From Larus michahellis (Eukaryota; Chordata; Aves; Charadriiformes; Laridae), in the NCBI RefSeq assembly GCF_964199755.1, contig NC_133896.1:68551142-68615141 (forward strand): a stretch of 64,000 nucleotides of DNA, given 5' to 3'. The notes under the pieces are model-generated. The model was given only the letters and a program-made list of their open reading frames with translations, was not told the origin of the DNA and made no database searches. Positions 40,301-51,038 of this stretch are shown here, piece by piece. The translations under genes and the position numbers were made by a program. Within the stretch, counting starts at the first letter, position 1. Every line of letters starts with the position of its first letter.

Positions 40301-43300
40301 CTTGCTGGTAACTTCTTCAGATTTGTCTGCTGGGAAACAACTGATAAGAATCACACATCCTGGCTTTTCCTTGGTGGGATGGAAACGTATTTAATTTCTC
40401 CATAGACTCAGCTGGCGTATAAGCCTCTTTCAGAAATCCAGAGAGGCGGTGTGTAGTTTTATCAAGCAGAGTTTAAGGGAGCCAGTAATTGCAAGATTAT
40501 CTAGTTGTGGGTGACAGGGAGAACGGCTGCGGCACAATGCTGCCATCTGACAAGCTGAGAGCCTTCATCCCACATGAAGCCTTGCCTCTGGCAACACCTC
40601 TCCTCCCTCCGCCAGTGGCCGCCTGAAGAAGAGTTTGCAGTAAGTTTCTCAGGCCGGTGGGCAAAGTCTAAATGGCAATACTGGGAGTGATTAACTTCAT
40701 TCCTGGATGGGCAAATGGAAGCCATCGCAGCAAGCTATGGAGTTGTTTGCTTGCAGGCAGGTGGACTTCCCGGTCCATCCAGGCCTGACACTTACCTAGT
40801 GTCAGGGGCTAAGCAGGTTCAGATGCAAATACCTTCGACCATGCTTCATCTTTCACCCGAGTCTATTGTTTCCCCTCGGTAACAGTTACTGATCTTCAAT
40901 AACGTTTCGTGTTTGATGTCTTGGCCCCCATCCTCGTGCAGTGCTCTGCAATGTTATATGGGAGATGTGGATTTCATTTGTGCTTTTATTATCTTCTTCC
41001 AGGAGGCTTCTGTGGATGGAATTAAAAACCGCCCTCCTAGAGATGTAAAATGTGATCTGGTCCAAACTCATAAACTAAGACATCCTGGGCAGGGACATCC
41101 CTTTTGAGTCCCTCCATCCCGCCCATAAAACGGAGCCCGTTCCCCCAGCATCTGCCTGCTGTTCCTCTCTCTAAGGACCCTCTTCCAGTGGCTGCAGTTT
41201 CATTTCTTCTTCACTCTTTTAATTTCTTTGCAGGGGAACAATTTTCAAAAGCAAAACTGTACATAAGAGAGACGCTTGTGCCACGTTAAGGAGGAGATTT
41301 TAAATGCTCAACAGCCAGGAAAATTCAGAGTTAAGGTTTCCACAGCAACTTCGGCTCTGCCCTCCCGCGCATTACAATAGGGGCTTTGGTGCCCATTATC
41401 ACAGGACACTGGGCAACCCCAGCTGCTGTTCAGTAATCCATGACACAGAACTGACCGAGCTGGACCGTGGCGGGGGCAAGCAGCGTTTCGGGTGGGCAGC
41501 GGAGAGCACGGCAGCAGCGGGAGACACCGGAGCATCACCCTAGAAACCAGGAATGCGGGAGCCAGGGGGCATCTTGAAGGCACTGATCCAGCTGCTGGAG
41601 AGGAGAGGCTGTGCTGCAGCTTGGTGGGGCGGGGGAAGAGCTGGGGAAAGCATGGGGAAAGCAGACTTGTCCGCTCTCCTCCTGGCCTCAACCCTGGCCG
41701 AAGGGCAGCTCCCCACCAGCCCCACGCACCAGGGGAGAGCACCTGCCCGCAGCCGAGAGCCGAGTTCCCACCAGCCCTGCAAGCATCGAGGGAAAAAACC
41801 TCCCCGTGGATCAAAAGGCTGTGCAAGCCCGTTCTCGCCACCCCGCGCATCTCCGTTTGAGATAAAGACGGGCGGTTCGTCGGGCTCCCACCGTTTTCTC
41901 CCCTCGCCCTGTGAGAACTCGGCTCCTCCAGCACCCGGCTCCCCTCCCTGCCTTTAAATCTAGCTGTACAAACTTGTGGTTGTTTGCTTAGCCTGTGCTC
42001 TTGGGCTAGAAACAGCAATAAATCCCCACACCGCCCTGCTCCTAAAAGCACATAAATCAAATTGTGCTTTTTTTTATAATCCCCTTCCCTTTGAGACTGA
42101 TTATTGATCCCTATAACTGTTGAAGATTTATTGCATAATAGTGATCCATCCTTGATAACTGGATAATCTCCTAAGGGTTCAGGGGCTTTTGCCATCAGTA
42201 GCTCATGCAGATGAAGCAAAGCTTCATAAATACATTTTTTTTTTGCTTCTTTGCTGGAATGGGCCCTCGCCAGTGATCAGGTGCAGACTACAAATAGCCT
42301 TCCATGTCATGTCATATATGCACTGAACAATGCCATTGCAATGCATATGCCCAAAGGGGCACAACTGAAACGACCAGCTAAGGATTATTTATTTTCAGCT
42401 GTGGTTTTGCTTTCTCTTTTCCTGTTTTTTTCTTTTTCCCTCCCTAACTGTTTTGCTTTCTTGCGCTATACAATGCAGAAGCGGTTTTGTTGCCTTGTTT
42501 TTAAAGGGATTCTTTTTCCTGCTTCTTTTTTCTGTTCTCGATGGGTAATTATACCCCTCTCCTCACCGAGGTATCTGAATGTCTTCCAGTGGTGCATTAA
42601 ATAGTGTGACTAACATCTGTCACATGTGGTTCATTCGCTTTCTCTCTCTTTCTCTCGTCCCCTCTTCTTCTCCCCAAGGGGAGACTTGTAGAGGGAGTGG
42701 AGTGCTTTGTTTCCGCAGTAGATTTTTATTCTCTTCCCCCCCCCCCCCACCTTGTAATGCACACATTGCCCTATTTTTCTGTGAGATAAGGCAGTCGGAG
42801 GGCACGGAGGGGAAGGTGACGGTGGTCGGGGCAGCCGTTAGCGCCCAGGGGAGTTGTCCCCACAGCCTCGGCCATGGTGTCAGCTCCCTCACAGATGACT
42901 TCATCCTGGTGATAGAGAGCTCCGCTGGGCCGCCGGAGCTGCGCTGCTGGGCATGGCCTTCATCTGGGGAGGGGATGTGTGTGTGTGTGTGTGTATGTGT
43001 GCGCGCGGTGGTATTTTACAAATATCTGGAATGTCAATGCTGTTTCCCTAAATATCCAGGGGCATGCTCTTGCTTTCGAGACGGTGGCCATTATGCTGCA
43101 TCTTAAGGAAAAAAATGTCATTCTCCTATACCGTAATTGATTGCGAAGTAAATAAGTGAGGATTATTTTTTCTTTCAAGTCTCCAAGCAAAATTCCCTTC
43201 CTCTCTCTGTCTCCTGGCCCATGGTCTCCTGACTCTCATAATAGCATCCTTTTGGAAGCTTACCAGTAACAGAATACTCCAGGGTCTTGGCCCATGAGAC

Positions 43301-46300
43301 GTGTGTTTTGAATAGGAATGATTAAACCTTCTTTTGAGGGAAACAAACAAAAAGACTTCCTTCCAAAACACACACACACATATGTATATGTATGCATATG
43401 TACCTAAAAATGCAAACAGCAGAAATGTAATGCAGATACCTCTCTCCCTCACCCCTTCCTGGTCAGAAATGAAGTAAGGTGAAAGAGGTGCAGCCTCTCG
43501 GAAACATTTCCATTGTTCCCTTCACATTTGCTGATCCACCCTGTCTTGCATGAGAGCCCTTCCCTGCTGCCATATTCCCTTGATACTTCCTTGAAACCAC
43601 CCAACTATCCATCCGTTCCTTCCTCTGACATCTGCTTTCTCTCAGCTTGTCAGTGCTCAAGGGCAAAGAGGAGTGCAGGAAAGAGGTAGCCTGGGATGCA
43701 CATGTTCGAGTGACTGGGAGAGTTTCCAGAAAATGAGAAGCAGAACAGATTGGGGCCTATTCCTGGCTAGAGACCTATTTCCAGGCGGCCAAAAAACATT
43801 CCTAACCCCTAGACTAGTACCCGGGGATTAGATGAAAATAGGAGGGGAAGCGCCTCAATGTGGCTGTTGTTCATGTGTTTGCACATTATGCGCAATGACT
43901 CCTCTGCGATTTTGTGGTGATGAGCACAGAAGGGCAAGAAATGAAGGACAACGTACTCAAATAGGTAAGTCTGAGCACCCAGGATGCGAGAGATGCATGT
44001 TTGTACTTGGCTCTGGCACGCGTTTCCTGAGGAAAATCACTTCATTGGTCTCTGCCTCAGTTTCCCCTCTGCCCCTGGGGAAACCCTTGCAGCGGGGTCT
44101 GTCTTGTGTCCCTGTGCAGTGCCTGCCACTCTGAAGTCCTGCTCTGACTTGTGGCTACTAGACATTATTGGACAACGAATACAAAAGAAGAGAATGCTTC
44201 TGAAAAGAAGTCCTGTTCCCAAACAGGACCAGGGGGAACCAAGCAATGCACAGCTCCACCCTCCTAGATGTATGGGATGCTGTGGCCTCAGCCAGAAAGG
44301 GACATCACGTTACGGAAATACAACAAAGGGTTGCTCCCAAGACAGTTCTGAAATACCCAGTGCAATTGCTTGGGCTTCAAGGAAGTGAAGCTATTTCAAA
44401 ATCCAACCTCTTGCACATTATTTATGGGTTTCCTGGTGGGGCTGAAGAGGGCTGGTGCTGTGGTCTTTCCCTCATCATCACTCCCAGTAGCAATGGAAGG
44501 GAGCTAATGGGGAACCAGTGTTCTCTTTGGAAGACGTAGATAAGTAACTTTTCACTGGATCTTATTTTTCCACCACATGTCAGGGCAGTTGAGCCTCAGG
44601 GTATAAAAGGTCAAGAGCCCTGGATCTGGCAGTACCTTCTCTTTGCCTTCTGGAAGTGCTCAGATCTCTGCAGGAGGTGGGTGGTGGGTGCCTCAGAGAA
44701 TCAGCTCCCTCTGCCCTCCCCCTTGCTGTTGTTGGGGAGGGAAGGCAATACCATGCCAACGGTCTGGCAGCTCCGCAGCTTCCCAACCTTAACTTCCTTT
44801 CCAGATATGTAGAGCACAGAGACAGATGGCTTCCATGTGGAAGGGATACCAGCTCCCTAAGTGTTAATAGGTCTCTAAGAGCACATGCACTCGCTGAAGA
44901 CCACTACAGTAAAAAACATGAAGTTTCACTTCGGGAATGCTGTAATTAGGGTCACCCACATCACCTTAATCCAGCCTTCTCCTTGTGTGTTGGCATATCT
45001 TTAATTATATGACACCCCGTACTATTTTTTTCCACAGGACCCCAGTCCCCTGGAGCACCGCGGGTGGCATTGCCCTCTGAATGGATCATTACTCAATATT
45101 TCCCTTTGTCCTCATCACTCAGTGTCTGAATTCATGCATTATTTAGTGTCCTCTCTCCAGCCCCCAGCACACCATGCAGAACTACACGCTTCCTCCTGGC
45201 CTTTTTGGTGAGGCTTTGGACCCTGGATCAATGGACCCTGGTTGGGGAGATAGGGCTCCCTCTTCCTGCTACCACCAGCCGGAAGGGGAACCAGGCTGTT
45301 CCCACCCGCCTGTATGTGATTAAATGGTAGGAGGTTGCTGAGCAGCCAGCTAACACCTGGTCCTGATGAAAGGCTGCCAGCAGTTACAGTAAGAGCTGCC
45401 TGCAGGGTGGGGAGCTCCTCCAAGAGAGTGAATGATGGCTTGGGGCGCCATCTGAGGTGTGAGCTCCTGGACAGCTATAGAACGCCTCGCCTGTAAGGGG
45501 AGAAGCTTTGTTACCAGGAGGGTGTTGAGGCGGGGAGTGCCACCAGGCAGAGCACCTCTGTGTAGGGTTCATGGTCTCAGCCAGTGCCCTGGCTGGACCT
45601 AACCCCTTCTCTGAGGGTAGGAGGGCAAGTTCCTGGTGCCTGGGGGTCCTGTTGGAAACGAGTGCCCTATGCTTCAGTGTGGTGGGTGTAGCGGGGTTTC
45701 AAAGAGAGCCCTCAGAAAATACGGATGATGTTTGGAAGAGGAGGCTGGGTTGAGTTTTCTTTTGGGTTGCTTTGGGTTTTTTGCTAGCGCATTAACTAAC
45801 AAGAGTAGTTTGCCCAACTTCTTGCTCTGAATCAAGTGATGACTTTACAAATGACTTCTCTGCTGTTAGGGAGACCCTGTTCCTCAGCTACCTGACTTCC
45901 TCATCCTGTTCTTGGGTACCTCAGTGCGTAAGACAAGGTCTTTCACCATGCAGCCCTGTCCCATGTTGGGAGCATATCCAGCTGGGTGCTGAGGAGAGGT
46001 GGTGGCAGGTCACATAAATCTACTTAAACCCCTGTCTTCAATATGTCTGTGCAAAAGACTAGAGTGAGGGTGGACAGAAAACTTCAGTTTTGATGGTCTC
46101 TCACTCTGGTGTACTTAATGCTGCAGCCTTCAAGTTCTTATATTGCTATTCGCTTGGTCTATGTATGTAGCCCTAAACAGAGTTCCCTGCTTTCAGAGCA
46201 GCAAGCACACGGAAAAGCTGGACCAGAATGATCCCATCAGCTACACAAGACTATCATGAAGTACCGTCAGGCTTGCAACTCCTCTTCACTCACCTGCTAT

Positions 46301-49300
46301 CGAACTCAGTCACGTTGCGCAGCTGTTTCCGGTAAGTCTCCAGCAAAACCCACTGGGAGCACTGGGCTGGCACTGGGTGAGGAGGGTGAGGCTTGGAAAA
46401 GCGAAACCGAACGGTGCCCGTGTGGGTGAAGCAGATGTAGCAGTCGGGGAGGTAGGTGGCATTGTACACCAGCCAGTCCACGCTCAGGATGGCATAGTCA
46501 TGCAGGTGTAAGACAGCACCTGGTGTGAAGGAAAGTATATCCTAATGAGACGAGGCAGCTGAAAAGCAGGAACAGAGTTTTAATGTGATAATAGTTTGAG
46601 TTTGCCCATCCAGGGGCATCTGGAAATGCTTCTAGATGGCTGTGAGTGACTTCTCCCAGCAGAGAGACGGGGCGGCTGCTCTGCCTCGCTCATGTGGCCC
46701 CCTCCACATCAAATGTGGGGCAGGCAGAGCCTGACAGCTCCCTGGGAGCGGAGGGAGGGGGGAAATCAATAGGGAGCTCTACTTCTCCACTGGGATGGAA
46801 AATGCTCCGAGTTATTAAAGGTCTTTCAGACAGACTTTGCTGTGAGCTGGCTCGGGCCCCGCTGATTTAAAGAGGAACTCGCACAGTAGGCAGCAGTTTA
46901 CAAGGCGCACTAGCTGACTGGCAGACCTGAAGCAAGCCTCTGTATCTAAGCTGTTTGAATCCCAGCCTCAAATTCTGCCGTCTAGTCTGTGTCTCTTCTT
47001 TCGTCTCTTTGCAACTCTGGCGCGCACCGAAATCCCAGACCATGACATACCGGGGAATTGCACTCGGATGCAGAAGTACCGTCTACTTCTACCCCTTATC
47101 AAAAGCATGCTCGCTTACGTTGTGCATCTGCTGCTGGCCAGCACAAAGGGCCTTTGGGATGTTCTGTTATTGTGCAGTATGTTGGCAACTGCCAGTCTTC
47201 CTGGCACAGGAAGCATCACCTGCATGCTCATCGTCCTCAGCCCATCCTTTCGTTTTGCTAAAATCTCTCCGTTTGCAGAGACTTCTTATGTTACTGGTGC
47301 TCGAATTGAACTTCACCTTTGTTAAGGGACGATACTGTGAGAGCTAAAGTCTTACAGATAGGTAATTTATTAGCCTAGGGGACACCTCATGGTCAAAATA
47401 GCTTTGATGCCCTTAGGGGTAAAGGGAGAACAAGAGTAGGAGGAACAAACCAAAAGGCTGGTGTATATGTGACTTTAGACAAACTTCAAGACTATAATCT
47501 ATAGTGGACTAATCTAATATAGACTATAATGTCTATAATCTCTCACTATGGAGGGTCTGACTGCTAAGATGCTGAGCAGCTGTGGTTACTGCTGTCACCA
47601 GAGCTAGCATGACAGAATGGGCATGCCACGGCTGTCTAGATCTGACCCTCCTCTCACTGGCAATGCCACCCTCTTTCCTATGGGAGCAGCAATAGAAATT
47701 ACAATAATGCTTGAAACAACGGTAATTCCCCAGGATCTCTGATCAAGACTGAGGCCTCTAAGACTTAGGTCCTACTCAAGCAGTTACAATGGTGTGATCT
47801 TTGTCCTAAAAGCTTACATCTCTTGCAAAGATTCTAAGAACCCATTTTAAGATCTCCTGGATTGAAAAGTTGGGGGTTTTTGTTTTGATTCCTCCTTGGT
47901 ATCAAAGATACCCCATTGAAGAGGGAGGTACTTTAAAATTCCTTACTGTTCAGTTCAGCAATGAAAGGGTAATGGCAACTCTGACATCTCAGTCATTTAT
48001 GGTAACAGATTAGGATGCTGCAAACCAGGGATTCTTTTGCCACATCAGAGGCTGGGAGGGAGAAGCAGGGAAGTGAGGAAGGTGGCTCTTATCCATGTGC
48101 CAGTGTCACAGTCTTGCAAGTGAAAAACGCTCCTGTGGAGAAGCTGCCTCCCAAATCTTCCAAAGCAGGACACCAACATGTTTCCAGGTAGCCAGATGGG
48201 TAAGGCCCTGGGACTTTGCATCTAAAGAGGGACTGCCTGGGACGGTGGCCATAGAGTTTAGAGTTACAGGGATATCGGCAATGTCTGCTGCAACTGTCTC
48301 GTATCTTTAGTTAAAGAAGGCACCTTGTTCAAATGCTTCCTTACTGAACCAGAGATGCAGAGGGAGAATCTAGTCAGTTAGGACTCAAGGCCTTCCTCCT
48401 GTGATCATCTCAACTTTGTGCTTCTCTGCTGAACTGTCAGTGCCTCGGGGACATGGAGACACCAGGCTTCCTGCTACACAGCCTGAGTGGCTTGGATTTC
48501 CACTTGGCTACAAATTTCTTCTCCTCCTTTCCATCACAACCCGGAGTACTGAGCTCTCAAACACTGCTCGTCAGAAGATGCACAGGGTGATGTGGCGATG
48601 GTATCCGACAATCTCATGCCATTATCTAACCTAGAATGTTCCAAATGCCTTAAAAACTATGTATGTGCTGCAGAGTGCAGAGACCCCTTTTGTCATAGGG
48701 CATGGCAGCCTATTAGCACATAGCTTGCTGCACAACAAGGGAGAAACAACATCTCTAAAGACAAGAGGAGAAATGCCTGCCCTTATAAGCAGACATCTCC
48801 TATAAGTGCACAGAGTAGAACATAATTAAGAAAGACTGAGAGAATACAATAGCTTCTACGTCATGTTCTGCAGGTCACATCAACACAGGCTTTAACTACC
48901 CTTTAACAATTAAAAAATGTGCAGTGTTGGAGGTAGCGCCTTCCTTCTCTAGTACACCCAGACTTTCCAGTAGACTTCCAGGCCTGCTACAGAACCACCT
49001 GCCCAAAAATTTATTGGGGGATGCAGCACTTATGGCTAAGTAGTGGGCTAAGGCAAGGTTGGTAGCCTGTCTGTGGTATGTGTGGAAAAAGGAAAGGCCC
49101 TGGCTGGAACACGCTGAACAAATATAAGTGTCTGTGATGTCTTGTTGTCTTTGCTTCCTCTGCCCTTTCCCCGCACTTGAAAGACTGAAGGATCCATATT
49201 GTAAGTTATAGCAAATGCTACAATTGCTGGAAATGTGCATTCGTCCAATCTTCCTCTCTCCCCCTGCCCCGTCCCCAGGCTCAGAGGCAGGGCTCTTCCT

Positions 49301-49763
49301 GGAACCCAGCGAGCTTGATTTACAGCTCTTGTAAGCTCGCCTGCAACCAAAGGTCTGCCACATCTCCTCATGCTTTGTCCCAGCTCTGGCATAGAAAGCA
49401 AAAGGTGAGAGGAGGATGACTAAGACAAGCAACCCTTGGGCCAAGCCTACCTTTCGGCATGCGTTTTAAGATGCTGAACACCACGCTCCGATCAATGAGG
49501 CCTTTTGCCCGAAAGAAGTGCATGCTTGGAGGAAACTGTCCCGTAGTCATGGCTGTTGCAACCTCCTCCGTCTTGAGGTTTACGAGCTTTGTACTGAGCT
49601 GCTGTTCCTGTCTGCTCAGCACCAAATTGCCACCTGTCTGATGGGCTTTCTCCTCCTGCATTAGGGAGTCCCGGTACTTCCAGAGTGGGGTAGGAAGGCA
49701 GAGGGAAGCAAAATTCAGGAGAAGGTATGCCAGCCTTATGCCTTGCCCGGGTGGAGGCTTCAT
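31196..49763 (-). CDS. ADA2: ADA2 (CECR1), secreted adenosine deaminase 2, 9 coding exons, 515 aa
   Basis: Nine exons (49763-49451, 46519-46294, 39445-39235, 36131-36004, 34895-34805, 34499-34391, 33430-33273, 32445-32243, 31304-31196) join to 1548 nt, or 515 aa plus TAG; human ADA2 has 511. The enzyme deaminates extracellular adenosine and deoxyadenosine and belongs to the ADGF family. Residues 1 to about 25 are a signal peptide (hydrophobic [13 protein letters not shown]). The N-terminal dimerisation region follows. Catalytic motifs are intact: HLHD (zinc ligands His109 and His111), HAGE (His355, Glu358), IGHG (His383) and the DDP aspartates (440-441). Cysteines 134 and 158 match the disulfide of the receptor-binding insert. 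All four human N-glycosylation sites have counterparts (Asn124, 173, 184, 377). The C-terminal tail ends FLREL and is a few residues longer than in human. It is a functional gene, not a pseudogene. Confidence 0.97.
32243..32445 (-). CDS. ADA2: ADA2 coding exon 8
   Basis: Residues 413-479: [30 protein letters not shown] (zinc and substrate aspartates) and [18 protein letters not shown]. The acceptor is CCACTGAG, with a weak pyrimidine tract. The donor is ATAAC|GTAAGT, phase 2. Confidence 0.95.
33273..33430 (-). CDS. ADA2: ADA2 coding exon 7
   Basis: Residues 360-412: [28 protein letters not shown] (catalytic His383, sequon Asn377) and [12 protein letters not shown]. The acceptor is CTGCTCAG, the donor CAG|GTATGC, phase 0. 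Confidence 0.96.
34391..34499 (-). CDS. ADA2: ADA2 coding exon 6
   Basis: Residues 324-359: [17 protein letters not shown] and [14 protein letters not shown] supplies the third zinc-ligand His and the catalytic Glu. The acceptor is TCTCCCAG, the donor ACTG|GTAAGC, phase 1. Confidence 0.96.
34805..34895 (-). CDS. ADA2: ADA2 coding exon 5
   Basis: Residues 293-323, with [15 protein letters not shown] and [10 protein letters not shown]. The acceptor is CTCTTTAG and the donor CTG|GTAATC, phase 0. Confidence 0.95.
36004..36131 (-). CDS. ADA2: ADA2 coding exon 4
   Basis: Residues 251-292: [29 protein letters not shown] and IIFTAHR. The acceptor is GTCCTGCAG and the donor CACAG|GTAAAG, phase 2. 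Confidence 0.95.
36595..36630 (+). repeat. MIR-like ancient SINE snippet
   Basis: TGTGACCTTGAGTCAGTTG resembles the MIR core segment that reads TGTGACCTTGGGCAAGTCAC. It is too short for certainty. Confidence 0.3.
39235..39445 (-). CDS. ADA2: ADA2 coding exon 3
   Basis: Residues 180-250: [28 protein letters not shown] and [17 protein letters not shown]. The acceptor is TTTCTGCAG, the donor CCG|GTACGT, phase 0. The intron before it is the longest of the gene, about 6.8 kb. Confidence 0.96.
42976..43007. repeat. (TG)n microsatellite
   Basis: A run of TG dinucleotides broken once by ATG and ending in GCGCGCG, in the long ADA2 intron. Alternating purine-pyrimidine sequence of this kind can adopt Z-DNA. 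Confidence 0.9.
43369..43401. repeat. (CA)n plus TATGTA microsatellite
   Basis: Six CA units are followed by TATGTATATGTATGCATATG. It lies 370 bp from the TG microsatellite in the same intron. Confidence 0.85.
44034..44084 (+). repeat. MIR-like ancient SINE fragment
   Basis: AAAATCACTTCATTGGTCTC followed by TGCCTCAGTTTCCCC resembles the MIR core (TCACTTAACCTCTCTG then CCTCAGTTTCC). It lies in the long ADA2 intron. Confidence 0.4.
46294..46519 (-). CDS. ADA2: ADA2 coding exon 2
   Basis: Residues 105-179. It begins GAVLHLHD, with the first two zinc-binding histidines, then DWLVYNATY and the PRB-type insert with Cys131, Cys134 and Cys158. Glycosylation sequons lie at Asn124 and Asn173. The donor is AGCAG|GTGAGT, phase 2. 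Confidence 0.95.
46520..49450. other. ADA2 intron (after coding exon 1)
   Basis: About 2.9 kb of non-coding sequence. A local cluster of near-repeats of TAGACTATAAT lies at about 47500-47540. Nothing else is recognised. Confidence 0.6.
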
Positions 49764-49776
49764 CTTACTGCTGCAC
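49451..49776 (-). CDS. ADA2: ADA2 first coding exon (13 nt of 5' UTR, then coding from 49763)
   Basis: The acceptor CCCCCTCAG precedes 49776, and 13 untranslated bases lead to the ATG at 49763. It encodes the signal peptide and N-terminal helices (residues 1-104), including [17 protein letters not shown] and ILKRMPK. The donor is AAAG|GTAGGC, phase 1. The acceptor shows that a further upstream non-coding exon exists. Confidence 0.93.
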
Positions 49777-50832
49777 CTGAGGGGGAATAAAAGAAAATCA
49801 GACCGCTAGCATAGGTCAGAAGGTGACATCTTAGCAATGACCCATGGGGATGTTAAACTGCTGGCCCATCCTGCAGATGTAGTGGGTTAATCAGATGTTC
49901 GGGGGAGCATCTGGTACCTGTGTCCCCTGTACTTAGGACTATGCATTCAGCGTTCCCCATGATGCTGTCTGCACACAGCAAGACCGTGGGCAGGCTGGAG
50001 AGGAGATGTTGCTCCCCAAGTCAGGCTGGCAGCACATCACACAGACCTGCAATCTGGCAGAGGTCTTGCCCTGGAACTGGGGAGTGGTGAGGTCAGGACT
50101 CTGGCTCGCGAGCTGGGATGGAGCCCCCTCAGAGCAAGGGATGCTGGTGACAAGGTGCTGGCCGTGCTGCCAGCATCCCAGGCAGGGAAGTGGGGGGCCA
50201 TAGCACTTCAGGAGCTTTTAATTTTTGCTTGAGCTTATCAGATCCTGATTTCCTACAGTCAAGGCCTTGTTGCACCCCTATAATATATTCCAGCTATCAG
50301 AGGGGTTACTTTATGGGCAGAAACCCCCTGGCTTCCCCTGCAGTAACAGAGATGTGTCCCTTCCTTGCAATCCCAGAAGAAAGAGGACAGAAGTAGTACA
50401 TGGGAGTAGTGAGAGATCACAGGAGACAGGCACACGTGAACTCAGAGAACTCTGCCCTTCCCAAAAAAAGCACAACTGCAATATAATCCTTCAACACCAG
50501 GCTTTAGCGACGCTCCACACCAATCCCTCCAGGCTGAAGTAGGCTGGAGAAAGGCTCAACATTTTGAAATGGTCCCCTGTGAATTACACAGCAAGTCCCT
50601 GCTTGCGCATGTGTTTTCTCCTTCCAGCCTCTCCTCCACCCGTGGTGCCTCCAGCCCCTCAGCCTCCGCCCCATCAGTGGGTCCTGGGAGATGAAGATGT
50701 GCTGTGGGAGCAATCCGCTGGGAGCAGGGTGGGAGGGTTGGACACAGCCCCCTGTCAGGCCTGGCTCTGAGCTGAGCGACAGAAACATCCTAGAAGGCGC
50801 TATCTTATCCCTGGTGAGACTGACTCACTTAC

Positions 50833-51038
50833 TGTTAACTTTCCTCCTCCTTGCATCCAGAGCTCATCCAGCTGCCGCCCCAGAGAGCAGGGAGCAGTTA
50901 TCTCTCTTGCAAGCCGGCGCTGTCCCAGCAAAGATAAAAGAGTCGGGATCCGTCCCGGCAGTGCGGAGCGAGGCTCCTGCCGGTGCAGACAGTTCCTCTT
51001 CCTGTGCTGTCGCTCCGGCTTGCTCAGCTTTTATTTAT
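50833..51038 (-). promoter_or_regulatory. ADA2: Candidate ADA2 promoter and non-coding first exon
   Basis: On the minus strand a TATA-like ATAAATAAAAG lies at 51038-51028. A purine-rich AGGAAGAGGAACT, resembling an ETS/PU.1 site, follows at 51004-50991. A good donor ACA|GTAAGT ends a possible exon at 50833. This would supply the upstream exon that the acceptor before 49776 requires, and PU.1 fits the known myeloid expression of ADA2. The exact start site and the exon itself are inferred. Confidence 0.35.

Larger units (their letters stand above)
39446..46293. other. Longest ADA2 intron (after coding exon 2)
   Basis: Contains a CpG-enriched patch at about 41340-41950, AT-rich flanks around 42000-42440, TG and CA microsatellites, a 13-C run at 42736-42748, and a MIR-like fragment near 44034. 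A 303-codon minus-strand open frame (42219-41308) overlaps the CpG-rich patch but has no recognisable domain. Confidence 0.7.

Noticed and set aside
44602-44609. Canonical TATAAAAG on the plus strand in an ADA2 intron
   Set aside because: No downstream exon or other promoter element was seen. Such octamers occur by chance.
48896-49444. 182-codon minus-strand frame with a signal-peptide-like start beside ADA2 exon 1
   Set aside because: It begins at a non-ATG codon just inside the intron, after the donor at 49450, and has no family similarity. ADA2 splicing explains the region.
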